From Ceratorhiza oryzae-sativae (lineage: Eukaryota > Basidiomycota > Agaricomycetes > Cantharellales > Ceratobasidiaceae), in NCBI GenBank assembly GCA_030998015.1, contig JARWMV010000237.1:248001-312000 (forward strand): a stretch of 64,000 nt of DNA, written 5' to 3'. The notes beneath the pieces are model-generated. The model saw only the letters and a list, made by a program, of their open reading frames with translations, ran no database searches and was not told the DNA's origin. Shown one piece after another: positions 21,376 to 33,470 of this stretch. Within the stretch, counting starts at the first letter, position 1. Every line of letters begins with the position of its first letter. Made by a program: the position numbers and the translations under genes.

Positions 21376-21921
21376 TTAGTTTGATCCCAAAGGAGTGCTT
21401 CCTTGGGGAGGATTGATTTGGGCTGCCAGAAGGGGTGCTTCTTCCTGAATTGGCAAGCCTGTGCCACTTAGAAAAGTAGGGTGAGGAAGGTCTGACAGTG
21501 TTGAGAAGATGGGGAAGGTGTACTTGTGTGGTGTGGTGGTTTCTTGGACTAGTGCTTCTAGTCTGAGATGGTTGTGGAGGAGGGATAGATAGTCCTCCTG
21601 ATGTTCATGCAAATGCTCAGTTAGGTATGCACAACAAGCCTTGGCTTTGTGAAGTTTTTCACAAGTTTCTTTGTACTTATTTTGGTAATAGCAATACCTG
21701 TCTTGGAAGTTTTTGATGGTATTTAACAGGTGATGAAGGAGTTGTTGGCTGAGGTTCTCCAGCTTATAGCTGGTTACAGGGGATGGTGTAGTAGTATATG
21801 AATTTGTCCTTCTTAGGACAGTAGGGGCAGTGTGCAGGGGAGGTGGCTCTGTTTGCTTGATGGCAAATTTTGCACTCAGGGGCACCCAGCTTGGTAACAA
21901 AGGCTTGTTGGGCTTGTCCAA
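21376..21921 (-). CDS. Extra ORF upstream of gag, 181 aa, coiled-coil-like
   Basis: An uninterrupted frame lies in the leader between the 5' LTR and gag, where Ty3 elements normally have no gene. The first about 55 residues are Pro/Thr-rich, residues about 55-115 are helical and rich in Leu, Gln, Lys and Tyr (SQQLLHHLLNTIKNFQDRY), and the tail is Pro-rich. I know no family for it. It survives intact while gag and pol are broken, which may be chance given its length. Alternatives are a detached N-terminal part of gag or a spurious frame. Confidence 0.4.
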   Translation of the reverse strand: MDKPNKPLLPSWVPLSAKFAIKQTEPPPLHTAPTVLRRTNSYTTTPSPVTSYKLENLSQQLLHHLLNTIKNFQDRYCYYQNKYKETCEKLHKAKACCAYLTEHLHEHQEDYLSLLHNHLRLEALVQETTTPHKYTFPIFSTLSDLPHPTFLSGTGLPIQEEAPLLAAQINPPQGSTPLGSN

Positions 21922-22509
21922 CTTTCTGGGGGTGGACTTTGATGATTACCACTCAGTTAAAATTGATGTGCCCAGCCTCTTCAAGGATATCTTCAACCAA
22001 ATTGAGGGTGAAGCAATGGATAGACAGGTGTCTGAACCACCCACACAAAGGGCAGTGCTGGTCTTCTGTAAAAGGTTGTGCCACTTGAGGGCTGGGTGTT
22101 CTGTCAGAGATGTACTTGAGCAGGAACAAGATAAAACAAGAAAAATAGACCCTTTCCCAAGTCTATTGGAATAGGAAGGTGACCTCTGTTGCTCAACTAC
22201 TTAAGGGCAATGAGCAACCCCACCTCTTGTTGATGAAAGAGATTAGAGAACCAAAGCTTGTTATGACATGTGAGGGACCCAACCCTTGGTCAGTGAGCAG
22301 CTGTGTCTGTGAAGACTAGTAGTGCTTCAACTGATATAGGTATGCAAGGTTTCACAGAGGCACATATAGGGCAACAATGTCTTGTGGCTGTTGATAGGTG
22401 GAGTGGGATTGGGGAAGGCAACAAGGAATTATCTTGAGATGATGCCAACAGCATTCCAGACATATCCCAGACAACACTGAGACTTACAATTGAGAAGAAC
22501 TTGACCTCA

Positions 22510-22893
22510 TGTCAACAATGACAAGTCAGGCAACAAGGAAAATAGTAAGAAAGAAAAGAACTTGTATTCAACAAGAGGTCAAGTTCGCAGAGGACTCCTC
22601 AAGAACTTGACCTGGTTTATATACATGCTATGAGTCACATCATAACAAACAAGTCTGTACAGTGAGTCACAACTGATAAGAGATAGAAGTGATAGAAGTG
22701 ATAGAAGTGACTGCAGAACTGTGGAATTTCACATCAAAGTTGAAATTCATCTTGGTTATTGGTCCAGAATATTCCCTGAATCACATGACACAGATATACC
22801 ATATAAGGCAAGTATGTTTTGAAGATGATCTCATAAAATGTAATAAATCAAGAAAATATTATAGAGTGGATATGTGTATGTCAGTTTGTGACA
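22510..22893 (-). repeat. 5' LTR of minus-strand element
   Basis: 384 bp with the same ends as the copy at 15874-16257. On the minus strand it is the upstream LTR, followed by about 590 bp of leader before the extra ORF. The two LTRs differ by scattered substitutions, so insertion is not recent. Confidence 0.9.
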
Positions 22894-23891
22894 GTGCTCA
22901 AGTGTCTTAGGTGATTTATCTCTTGTTTGTATTCACAAAATGTAAACATACATTCTCAGCTTTGCGGAGTTGCATACCAGCAGCAATCTTGCCAAGACCA
23001 TATATCTGGTCTTGTGCAAATTCCACATCAAGCACTGAGTGAGTTGGGTGTCAGTCTCTCTTACATAAGTACTTATTCTGGTACTAGGTTTGGGGTGTTG
23101 TGTGCAACAATGCCTCAAATAATGCAGTGATGATGGACCAACTTGCAAAAATGGGCCTCCTGCAACTGCATGAGGCATTGTGTTGGCTGATGTGCATTTT
23201 GCATATCTATAATCTTGCTGCAAAGGTGCATGTACAATTTGTTTGTTCGTGTACATCACAGCTGACAAATCACATCAAATCCTGTATCAGTCTGCAACAC
23301 TTCCCTTCCATGTTCAGTGTACCCAACTTGATATGGCAGCAAAGGCAGGCCACAACAACAGTGGCAAGTCTGAAGACAACAAGATTGCAGACTTACCTGC
23401 AGATGACATGAGTAGTGTGAATGGTGGAGAATACATTTAGGCTTACCCTGTTGTCACAGGATGATCCTGACAATGATGGATTGTCCCCATTGGCAAACCT
23501 GGAGTGGGTTGGTGATGAAGAGGAGGAGCTCCCCAACATTGTGCCAGAATCCCTGGAGGATGAGGAATATCAGCAGGTCACAAAGGCACTCTGGAAGGTG
23601 AGTCTGGACCTTTTACCTCACATTATGTATCACACCACTCACCTATTTTGGCAGTCAGCAAGGGAGGTTTGACACCTGTGATTCACCCCTGGCACATGTT
23701 GTGTGTTCAAGAAGGAGTGCAACCTGACAAACACCCCAAAGCCACACAGCATCTGCCAAGATGTCCAGACATGCTGGAACTCAACAGAGCTGATGCTTGA
23801 AGATGTTGATTGCACATGGCCCAGTTTGTACATATCTAATCCAACCAAATTGTGTTCCCCTCATGTTTGCTAACAGGCTATATAGGACAAG

Positions 23892-25312
23892 TAGAGAAGC
23901 TGTGCCAGAATTTTGCAGGACTCCTGCGCTTTTTGGCCATTCTGGCACTGGCACTGGCACTGGCTCGCCAGTTGCCGGAGTCCGTGCCAGAATTCTGGCA
24001 GGTGCAGGAGCATGCCAGAATCCCGGGACTCCTGCAACTGGCTATGGTCAGAACTCACCACATCAAGTTGTGTAATAGCTCATTAGATGCGCAGAAGAGA
24101 GAGCATTCCAATGATATAGAGCACGTTTCATACGAAATTCATTCTGGCAAATTTTACGCAGTTCTTTTGTTCGGGTCTTTGTGGCCAACATTTCCAGGGC
24201 CATAAACCTCACCACAATCTCTCGCAAAGTAGCTCATTAAATGCGCAAAAATCAGGAGATCACAGATATGTCATTTGCTCTGCGCAAAAAATTCGATAAC
24301 GCATAGTTCGCTCCAAATTGATGCTCAGGAAATATTCTGGGAAATGCGCACATGCTATTTCACCACAAAGAAAGCTGTTTGAAGCTTATCCGACCAGCTA
24401 GCCTTTCTCCTGAGCTTGAAAAACCCCTACTGACATTATATCTAGTAAATACATTGACTGGATAACTATGAACCGGGGTGTGTGCAGGCAACCTCACTGT
24501 CAACCCAGCAGAATCACTGCACATGGTCGGAAATTTATGTTATAAGCTTGTTCCAGATGTTTCAGGTACCTGAGATAGGGCAATAAGCATCCCTGAATCT
24601 GTCTGTGATACTAAGAAAGCCAGAACAGCACTGTGTGGGTGTCCATGGCGCATTTCAGGGGGTTTTCAGCATCAGGGGCGCTGTTCCCCCAGTTTCACCA
24701 GCTAAAACACCTTCAATCAGGCTGGTTTTTGGTATATAGAGTCCTTATGATAATGCGCATCGACTCCACGCAAGGGAGCGAGGTTTGCACGGCTGGTTTC
24801 ACTAGCGCTTGTGGCGCTGTTCAGGGGTTTCCCCCTTTATATCGCTGATAACTTTCGATAAAAGCGTTCGTTTATTATGAAAATATGTGCATTCGATTCC
24901 TCTCAGTGAGACGAGTCGATTAGTATGTATATCGCCCCAATTAGAGCTCAGGATAGCGAGCTTGAACATCTGCGCATCCCCCTGAATATTTTTCTTAGAC
25001 GATTCTGCGCCGATACTGCTCATTTCTTAACCGTTTGTAATCAAGTAAAGTACAATTTGATCCGCTGAATTTTGCGCATTTTATGAGTGCTTAATACATG
25101 CAATCCGTGGTGGTCGTGTACAGGTGACAATGTGCCAGTATTCAGGTATGCAGGTATGCAGGTATGCCAGTACTGCAGGACTCCGCCTAGGACTCTGGCA
25201 CCCTTGAGGCTATTCTGGCACCTGCACTGGCAACTGGCATGCTGGAATTCGCTGGAATTTTAGCCAGAATTCTGGCAAGTTCTGGCTGCAGGAGCCTGGC
25301 ACAGCACCTCTA
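23892..25312. mobile_element. Non-autonomous hAT element (MITE-like) with 8-bp target duplication
   Basis: The 1421-bp segment is flanked by AGGACAAG at 23884-23891 and again at 25313-25320. Its ends are inverted: TAGAGAAGCTGTGCCAG at 23892-23908, and at the right end the complement reads TAGAGGTGCTGTGCCAG (25296-25312), 15 of 17 identical. An 8-bp duplication and TAGNG termini are hAT hallmarks. The subterminal 130-170 bp on each side are packed with CTGGCA/TGCCAG and GAATTC-like motifs, typical of transposase-binding repeats. There is no transposase frame inside. CpG is common here, unlike the host DNA, so it arrived later. Confidence 0.88.
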
Positions 25313-25917
25313 AGGACAAGCTATCAGCAGAACAAGAAATTCACCCCCTGCAAGGAGCGGTTGCTGCCAAAGGACTGTGATGCCATTTGCAGGCTACTGA
25401 CTGTTCTTCAAGTAAGTCTCACACTCATTCCTACTCTGGGCTTCTGTGTTAATGCTATACACCACATCAGCCACTATGCCTTGCCACCAAGGCCATGTCC
25501 AAGGTGTCTGTTCCCCTTCTTGCTGATGTTATTGTGTTATAAAATGTTCTTAATGAACAATATGGCTGACTTTGCCCCAACACTTCCCTTCCACTCTATC
25601 TTTGCCATGCTGTTGACTGTGTCCAGAAAGTCTTGAACACATATTATCAGAAATCCAACAAATCTGCACTCTACCAGCTCTCAATCTGTGAGTAACACAC
25701 ATTGTTTCATTGGGTACTAGCTAATAATACATGTGTTAAGTGCTCCATCCTTCAATGCAAGCACACTACATGAAGATCACAGAGTGGGAGAAGGAGTGGA
25801 TCAAGGTTGCTGTTGCACTCCTTGAAGACACCTGGCAGAAGTTCTACTGGCCAGCTGGAGACAGCTGTTACAGGTCAGGGTACACTTGAATATCTAGAGC
25901 TTAAGCAAATGTAGATA

Positions 25918-27172
25918 TGTTAGTATACACTAATCGTACCCAATACTTCTTAGACTAGAGTAAGAAGGCTCAAAATAGTTGCAATGCGATCAAGTAACAC
26001 TCAAGGTAGTCTTAATCTTTCACAGTGTAAACTGACTAATTTATAGGTATAAAGAGCAAGACTACTATGGTCAGGTTCCCTTAGATATCTTAAATGTAGT
26101 TCAGCCCTAGTCGCTTGGACTAACTGATACTAATCTTAATACTAGGCTTAAGTGATAGCTTATAGGATAGATGGTGGGCTGCCTAATGCATGTACTTCCT
26201 CAGCTACAGGTACTTAGATTTCCTCTAATAGCTGGTACTTAATGTCACGCTCAATCAGGCAATATTGTATCCTTATATATCTCTGTATATAAGATACAAT
26301 GACTCAGACAGTATATAACTAATATGGTACTTTATTCCTCAGTACTAGTTATATAAGAAATCACACACAGACAAGAGAAATAGAAAGAGAAAAGAAACCA
26401 ATAACCGGTCTGGGTTGAGTAGAGGAGTGAAGGTGGTCTGGAAGGGCCTCAGAGGAGGTCCTTTTATACCCTGAGGAGGGCATTCCAGAGCCAAATAGAT
26501 ACATGCATGCCAGTGCAATCATCAAAAGAGGGTACTGCTATACTTGGGGTACACCCTAGCCCAGTATAGGATAAAAGAGTAAAGACAGGGTGTGGATCGA
26601 AGGCATTGATGCATCTGAGACCTGCTATTGGCTTGTAGATCATATTATCATAGTATATACATGTAATGAACGGAGGCTACATCTCAGTGAGTCATAAAGT
26701 GAGTCAGAGAAGCTTCTGGATCAATTTGGGAAGCTCTCCTGACTCACTGGAGTCATTAGATCTTGATTGATGGTCCAGTAAGATTCTAATGATCTTCGGG
26801 CCATTCCGGCGCGAGGATCCGGTGGATCGCGACGATCTTCGGGCAGCAGATACCGCCGAAGATTGGCTATCGATAGAGCACAAGATCGCTTTGATAGCGT
26901 AAGCGGTTGCCGAGATATGAGCGGTGCGATGTTGTAATCAATATCTCCTGATAAGAGGAAATATTGCAACCTCTGTATCTCTCTGAGATCTTATCGTAAA
27001 AACTTAATAAAATATGCGTTGGAGAGCGGGAAATTTGTACTATTTAATGAAACAGAAAATAGTACAATTCAGAGCGCATACAAATTCAAGTATTTCACAA
27101 TTTAATTACAGAGGCATCGCTGGAGGTTGGCAGAGCAGACTAAAATAATAGAAAATGTTAGTGATCCATAAC
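25918..27172. other. Segment of distinct composition, possibly an LTR-type insertion
   Basis: It begins TGTTAGTATACACTAATC within the hAT tail and may end at ..GATCCATAACA. On the minus strand it would read TG..CA, with a TATA-like stretch near 26350 and an AATAAA near 26330. CpG is present from about 26760 on (GGCGCGAGGATCCGG), in contrast to its surroundings. I could not find a target duplication, so the limits and identity are uncertain. No coding frame is recognised. Confidence 0.25.
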
Positions 27173-27519
27173 ACAGTGCTAGTACTAGTGTTGTTATTTA
27201 ATGTTTGGGCTTGCTAACCAAGTTCCACTCAAATTCCAAAGGCTAACCATCACCATCAAACTCCTGGTCACTTTTTGTATGCACACAAAGATGAATGTCT
27301 GTGCACTGTTTATTACTCATATTTGGCTTGGATCTATTGTTCATGTGAGTTGAACAATAAAACCTATTGTATATGCAAAGTCTGACACATGATAACAATC
27401 AGTTTGGATGTAGTCATGTATAGCAAATTTCTGTGTATATAAACCATCCAATACTTGGAATTCAATCACAGGATCTAATTTCTAGACTGTTATTCTGTGA
27501 TTAGCACCTATCTCACTCC

Positions 27520-30500
27520 ATGCTCCATTGTAACCTTTCTGCAGTCTGTATATGTGGTGCTACTCAAAGGCAACTTGGGAAGCACTGGCTGTACCATACA
27601 GCTATGTGCCAAGACTGGAAAGATGACCATGCTCACCTTTTTGCCCCAGTGTTGGTGGACTTGTCAGAAGTGTCTGCACCAGCTCTACCTGAGGCTGTGC
27701 CCAGTAGTATGGCTGGTCAGATACAAACCATATTGGTAAGTCAGATACCAAGATGTTGGGCAGCATGTCTCTGATGCACCCTTGCCAATACATCACAATA
27801 GCCTGTTGGCAGTTCAAGTAATTCATCAGACAACTTGCTCCACATTCTGCTAGCCTCAGTAAAATTTTGTTGATTTGCTAGGGTGATGCAATTATACTAA
27901 TGCTGCTGCTTCTAGGCTGGGTATGCTGATAGCACTCCTGCTTCTCCCAAGAGCCTCCCACACCTGAATGCACTCATCTGGCAGACTTGCCAACCACATC
28001 CAGTTGCAGACATACTCCCAGATGCCACACCATCTCCCATGACTATAGAACAAACTGTGGAGGATGAAGGTCCAACAGATAGTTCTACAACATGCTGCAC
28101 AATTCACTTGCTAGTCTGGCACAAAACACCTGCAGACATTTTTGGAATTTATCAGAAGTATCAACACCCACCTGATTCAACAAACCTTCTTACTGAGGTT
28201 AACAGCCATGCAGCATCTGTCAAACTAGATGGTGACACACTTGCTTCAATGATTCAAAACATCATTTTGCCATTTCCAAACCTGACAACATTTTGCTTGG
28301 CTCACTGGTTCTTCACAGGGGGCATAACAAAGTCCTTACCAGAGTGTGATTGGCTGGTAAACTCAGTTATTTTAGCTCCTGGATTTTTGCCCAAGCACCT
28401 AGAAACCTGCAGTCTTGCTGCTTTTGACAGAGTGCTTGATCAGCTTTGGGATGAAAGTGCTAAGGATTTACTAGGCATAAATGCTCAAGACAACTGGGTG
28501 ACCAAAGATATTACTATCAGTATCCCACAAGTGGCTTCTTGTGGTTGTCAAAATATATCAACAGCAAGATCCAAAACATACAGCAAACTTGGGCACCAGG
28601 TTTGCATTCTGGGTTTCCTACACTGGAGCCTGGTCAAGGTCATACTTTCTCAATTCACATCACCATCCAACAGTCAACACTCATTTCAGTACATCCCATA
28701 TTGCAAATTCTGGCAGCCAGCAAACAGCTTGCCTGAAGAGCACATATATGACAAGCTTTATACCTCAGACACATGGCTGGAGGAGCATACAGTGATTCAG
28801 CACCTGCCACCAATCAATGGATGTGCCTGTGAGCATGCAATTGCAGCACTCATGTTTTCATCTGATGCAACACATCTAGTGCAGCTTGGTAACACAAGTC
28901 TTTGGCCAGTGTATCTGACTTTCAGCAACATCTCAAAGTACAATTGCTGTAAGGTCTCAAACCAACTTATAGAGCATGTGGCTTACCTAGTCAAGGCAAG
29001 TGCAGTTTGTTCTTACTGTTGTTGTACACCAATATATACATAGTTAAGCAGCTTGGCAAAATTGCAGATCAAAACTCCACTTGGGAACAAACCAATTAGT
29101 ACATCACTGGCACCTCACATCAAGTGTGAAATATGGCATGCTTGCTGGACACAGTTACTCAATGATGTTTATATTGGCATATAAGAATGGCATTCCTATT
29201 GTCTGTGCTGATGGGGTAGATCAGCACATTTATCCTTGTATTTTCACATATTCAGTAGATTACCCTGAAAGGTATTCCTTCCCACTATTATTCAGTAGAA
29301 TAACTTAAAGGCTAAAATTCTTCAACTTAGGGTCATTGCATGCAGCTTGAGGGACTTTGGCAATCATCCAGCTGTGCTTGATCTTGTCACTAAGAAGGAC
29401 TTGCATAAACTTGGAATGTCAGAAGACCAAAGAATTCAAGTTGAACAACCTTGTATAGATGATATTGCAACCTGAAGACTTGTATTTGAAGTGCACCACA
29501 AGATATATGCAGAATGCTATACAATCAATAGTCAACAAGTAGAATTGCTCCTCAAACCAACCTCACTAGTTCCAACAATGGTGAGTAACTATAGATGAAA
29601 CTTCCTGAGATGATAGAGCCTTTTTCATCCTAGAATGCTTTCTCCAAGTGTTTAGAGGAGTTCCCAACCTTTGATGTATATAAGATGCTTGTTCCTGACC
29701 TGTTGCACAAATGTGAACTTGGCACATGGAAAGGAACTTATGCACACTTGGTTTGGATGCTAATTACCCAAGGTCCTGCTACTGTAGTCACTTTCAATCA
29801 AAGGTACAATGATAACATGCTTGATTTATATCTATGAAACCCCATAAAAAAATGCAGGTGTTGACTGATTCCAACATTTCCTCCAGCCAAAATCCATAAC
29901 TTCAGCCAGGACATGTCTGAAATGTGCCAAATGGCAGTGTGTGATTATGAAGATATACTCCAAGTTTTTTCTTCTGATTACTGTACCCCCATTTTATGCC
30001 TAACCAGTTGTTTGTCATGCACAATACCATGTTTTGAAGGGATCTTTCCAGGAGATCATGACATCAATGTGCAGGTAGTAATTTTCACCATGGCTCACTG
30101 GCATGTGCTTGCCAAACTCAGGATGCATACATCAACAACTATCAAGGCACTCAACAATCAGACAACTGTACTAGGTTGACATATGTGCAGATTTCAGAAA
30201 TCCACAGCCAAGGAATTTTGAACACTCAAAACAAATCAAGAGTTTGAGGCCCAGAAGTGACAACATGAGTGATCAGTGCTGGCCAGTGGATCTACATAAG
30301 TGTTGACACTAGAGCAAAAATTCAAGACTCTGAGTTTGAATACTTTCAAGTTTCATTCTCACAGTGACTACTCACCCACAATACCTTGACTGGGAACAAC
30401 TGATAACTGGACAACTCAGAACATAAGTGCAACCTATCTATTGTGGCATATACTTAATATCCTACACACAGACTAAACTTGAACATTGACAGGGTAAGAT

Positions 30501-32379
30501 GTATGCACATCATACCAATCAAATTCAAGTTGCAGAGGGAGTTGCAAAACTGGAACAGCATGCAGCTAAACTCAACACACGATACAAGGTACTGCAATTG
30601 CTTAATAACAAGGATTTTAACAAGCATCAGTCAGCAACAAGCTTGGTGGGCAACAAAGCTACTACTGGAAACACACACTATCATATTGGGATCCATGGCA
30701 CAATGACCTGATTTATTTCTTTCTTTCATACTCACCAGGGTATCCCTGCAGTCAAAGTAAGTTGAATTCAATGTTTGATTCAGGTTTGCTAAATTTTTGT
30801 CAACTAATGGCTCATTACCAGAATTTTATGGTGGACTTACAGAATCACATACTTGATTGGCTGAACAATCCCACTAGTGTTGGAATATGCAATTTGAATT
30901 TCAGCAACGCTGACTGCTGAGCAGTGACATTTACATCAGGGGCAATGTACAGTCATGCAACTTTCCACATTGAATACACATGATACAATATTTGGCACTC
31001 ATATAACACTATCAACCCTTGATTTAAGCATTCCTTTGTCATGATGCTGAGTGGCAATGATGCCCCTGACCATCCATTCTGGTATGCTGAAGTACTTGGC
31101 ATTTTTCATGTCAATGTGCTTTGGTACACTCAGGGATCACCAACAATGTGTAGGGCTGACTTCCTCTGGGTTTGATGGATGCACCTTGTGCAACCTGGAA
31201 GTTGGGATCAATGCACTCTAGATTGGGTTGAGTATGTGCCCCCCAACTCTTATAGAGATCCATATGGCTTTCTCAATCCCACTTGTGTCATGAGCCACAA
31301 TCAAAGGTCTTGTGGCTAACCATTATTTTTCCCTTTGTTCACTGTTTTTTGTCTTGTGGCTTGACCACTTTCCTTTCATGAGTAAGCACCTCCACCTGCT
31401 TACTGAGCCTTGGCCTCTTCTTAGTGACTTGCTTACTGATCACTGCCATTCACCTTACTCATGCTACTATTATTAGCTACTTGCTGACTGATGGACATAC
31501 TATTATTAGTTATTGGCTTACTGATCACTGCCATTCACTCTTACTCATCCTGCATGTATGCTTTGTCATTCACCTGGTTAGAATAGTATAAAAGCAAGGA
31601 GAGCAAGCCAGTCTACCCCAGCTTGCTCTACCTTGTCAATTACACTCTAAAGCACCCAGTGTGAAGAACAGTCCCTAGCTGACTTATTAACTTAAGTAAC
31701 AGCTAGAAGGGTCTTGAGTCAAGACCACATTGCAAGTCCCAGCATGAAGTGTCTGACTTAGCCACTGTCCACAGTTGCTAATTCAGTGATGGGTGTCCAT
31801 CAGCTACAAGCACATAAGTGCATATGGTGTCAAGCCACAAGACAGTAGACACACACAAAGCATCAAGCTGAGACAAGCCACACATCAGCAGTAGTCAGGA
31901 CATAGTCCAGACCTATCAGAGGCATTAGCCACTTGTAAAGCAAGTCCAACAACTGCTTTCAGAGGTTGCAACAACTTGTGTGGTTCAAGCTTGCCACATG
32001 ATTCCAGCTTTTCATTTTGGCCAGTCCTCTACTTCAACCCCCAAGGAGAATGACAAGTGGAAGTCATATTATGTGAACAGGTAGGTTTCAACATACCATA
32101 TTACTCTTCCATACCTAATGTGGTAGAGAAAGATTTGTCAATTGCAACATGTTTATGCAATACCAAGGAGGTGGCATTGGGCATGGAGATGCAGGTAGCA
32201 ATATTGATGATATTAGTTTGGGGGTAGACAACATTGATCTTGAGGACAAAGACAACAAGAGTATGTATGAAGAAGAAGTTAGGGATATATTATCACTTGA
32301 ATTGACACTGCCAGTGTCCAATGGCAAATATTATGGGGAGGATCCAAATGAGCTGGAAGAGTTAGAAGGTTCATCCTGA
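27520..32379 (+). pseudogene. Plavaka-type transposase, decayed, split by a solo LTR
   Basis: Plavaka transposases are CACTA-related proteins common in Agaricomycetes. The N-terminus shows a zinc-finger-like CICGATQRQLGKHW..C (about 27545-27630). The longest frame (28039-29043) has family signatures PFPNLTTFCLAHWFFTGG, CDWLVNSVILAPGF, YTSDTWLEEH and SLWPVYLTFSNISKY. Further pieces follow with introns and breaks: CADGVDQHIYPCIFTYSVDYPE (29210-29275), the VPDLLHKCELGTWK segment (29690-29740), IPCFEGIFPGDHD (30027-30065) and AHWHVLAKLRMH. Near the end are HPFWYAEVLGIFHVNV (31070-31120), then CHMIPAFHFGQ (about 31990-32020) and the terminal FMQYQGGGIGH (32153-32185). The solo LTR at 31286-31973 interrupts the last block. 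Frame breaks make it inactive. Confidence 0.85.
31286..31973 (+). repeat. Solo LTR inside the Plavaka relic
   Basis: 688 bp, TGTCATGAGCC..GTTGCAACA. The perfect 5-bp duplication ACTTG stands at 31281-31285 and 31974-31978, and removal rejoins the Plavaka frame across TCVVQACHMIPAF. The inner part GTATAAAAGCAAGGAGAGCAAGCC..CCAGCTTGCTCTACCTTGTCAA resembles the solo LTR at 331-967 and the chromovirus LTR, so it is a third, diverged member of that LTR superfamily. CpG is virtually absent. Confidence 0.85.
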
Positions 32380-33470
32380 TATCCCATGGTCACCCACTTC
32401 TTGTATGAAATTTGACATAAATACTAAGGAAGAATGCCCTCTATCATGCAATCTCCAGGATAACAAAATGGTAGATCTATGGCCAACTCTGTATGCTGGG
32501 AACATCCAAAGTTTTTGGATGCACAACATCGATGTTTTGACCATTTCCTACTGTCTGTCCAGCTTGATTTTGTGAATATTCTATCCCAATCACTCAAAAA
32601 TTAGACAAAATGTGCATTTTCAATATGTTTGTATCAAGGTCATAATGATCTAGAATACACTTGTTTTCACACAGTGCTGCACCTCTTAAGTATCTAGCAG
32701 CCAAAATGTCATCAAAAATGTTCAAAATGGACATACTGCACTTTTTTTTTTAACTTGTCCCAAAAAATTGGATGTCTGGGGTGTGAAGAGCAAAACTATA
32801 TATTAGCTTTATTGCATAAATCTAGAGCAGCGACACATGACAACAGCATCACAAGGCCAACAGATCAGACAAGCAAATATAAAAATAAGATGTTTGACAT
32901 TCCCACACAAGAGGTTTATAAGTGCGTTGTAAGATCATTCAATTTACACATGATTTGGCAGCAAGCCCAAGACGGGGAGAAAGCGCTGATGACTGGAGCT
33001 GCTCTGGCCACAGGCAAATCAGTCATGGACACTCTGGATGCTCTCAGAGCTCTTCCAGAACACAGCACTGACTGCCAATGTTGCAAGACTCAAAATACAT
33101 GCACTTTGTATGTCAGGCCTGCCACAGGCACTTGCAAAGACATATTGGAGAGCTTGCAAGCTGCGTGCCTTTGCTAGTCAATTACTAGATTGTCCTATAG
33201 TGAGGAATTCAGAATTAATAGCTATAGAAGCATCATGTATTGAGTAGTATAACACAGAATATAATAGAACATACCAGAATGTAATTGAGTCAAGTAAAGA
33301 GAAATAGTACCGTACTTCAAGAATGACTCGATCCATACATCAGGGTATAAGTAAGGCTGAGCGAGCAAGCCTGCAGGCCATCTTTCTTACTCTCGATCCC
33401 ACTCTTTTATTGAAGCTAGTTTACATAGTTTAATATGTACGTTTGATTTCTACAATAGCTATTCTTGTGA
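32380..33470. other. Intergenic, boundary between repeats and host genes
   Basis: AT-rich, with a T-run near 32743. A 140-codon frame at 32755-33177 is open but matches no family I know and has no clear promoter; I do not call it a gene. From about 33420 the composition changes to that of the host genes. Confidence 0.4.

Larger units (their letters stand above)
15874..22893 (-). mobile_element. Ty3/gypsy chromovirus, minus strand, nested in hAT relic
   Basis: Two 384-bp direct LTRs (15874-16257 and 22510-22893) with TG..CA ends bound the element. GTGCT at 15869-15873 and 22894-22898 is a perfect 5-bp target duplication. Removing the element restores the hAT frame. Gene order on the minus strand is an extra ORF, gag, protease, RT-RNase H, then integrase with a chromodomain-like end. 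It is unrelated in LTR sequence to the 1235-12970 element. Stops, shifts and a changed RT active site show it is dead. Confidence 0.92.
15180..25860 (+). pseudogene. hAT-family transposase gene, decayed and split by two insertions
   Basis: Fragments in order match a fungal hAT transposase. At about 15424-15482 is a LAIWVAE-like segment (CEYVALWMAEST). At 15560-15690 is LHQDAKKYLPSQGTILKDI. At 15752-15872 is LDLFQSSNGFDFLGLI, the start of the catalytic core. After the 15874-22893 element the frame resumes (22894 on); 23100-23248 gives NNASNNAVMMDQL and CILHIYNLAAKVH, the usual DNASNN and H..NL core motifs. After the 23892-25312 insertion come 25361-25640 and 25755-25850, where EWEKEWIKVAVALLEDTW resembles the C-terminal dimerisation region. 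Short introns and frame breaks occur throughout, and the sequence is CpG-poor. It is clearly inactive. The limits are approximate because neither TIR was identified. Confidence 0.65.

Noticed and set aside
32755..33177. 140-codon frame between Plavaka and the alpha-galactosidase
   Set aside because: No domain, promoter or intron pattern; composition is like the surrounding non-coding DNA.
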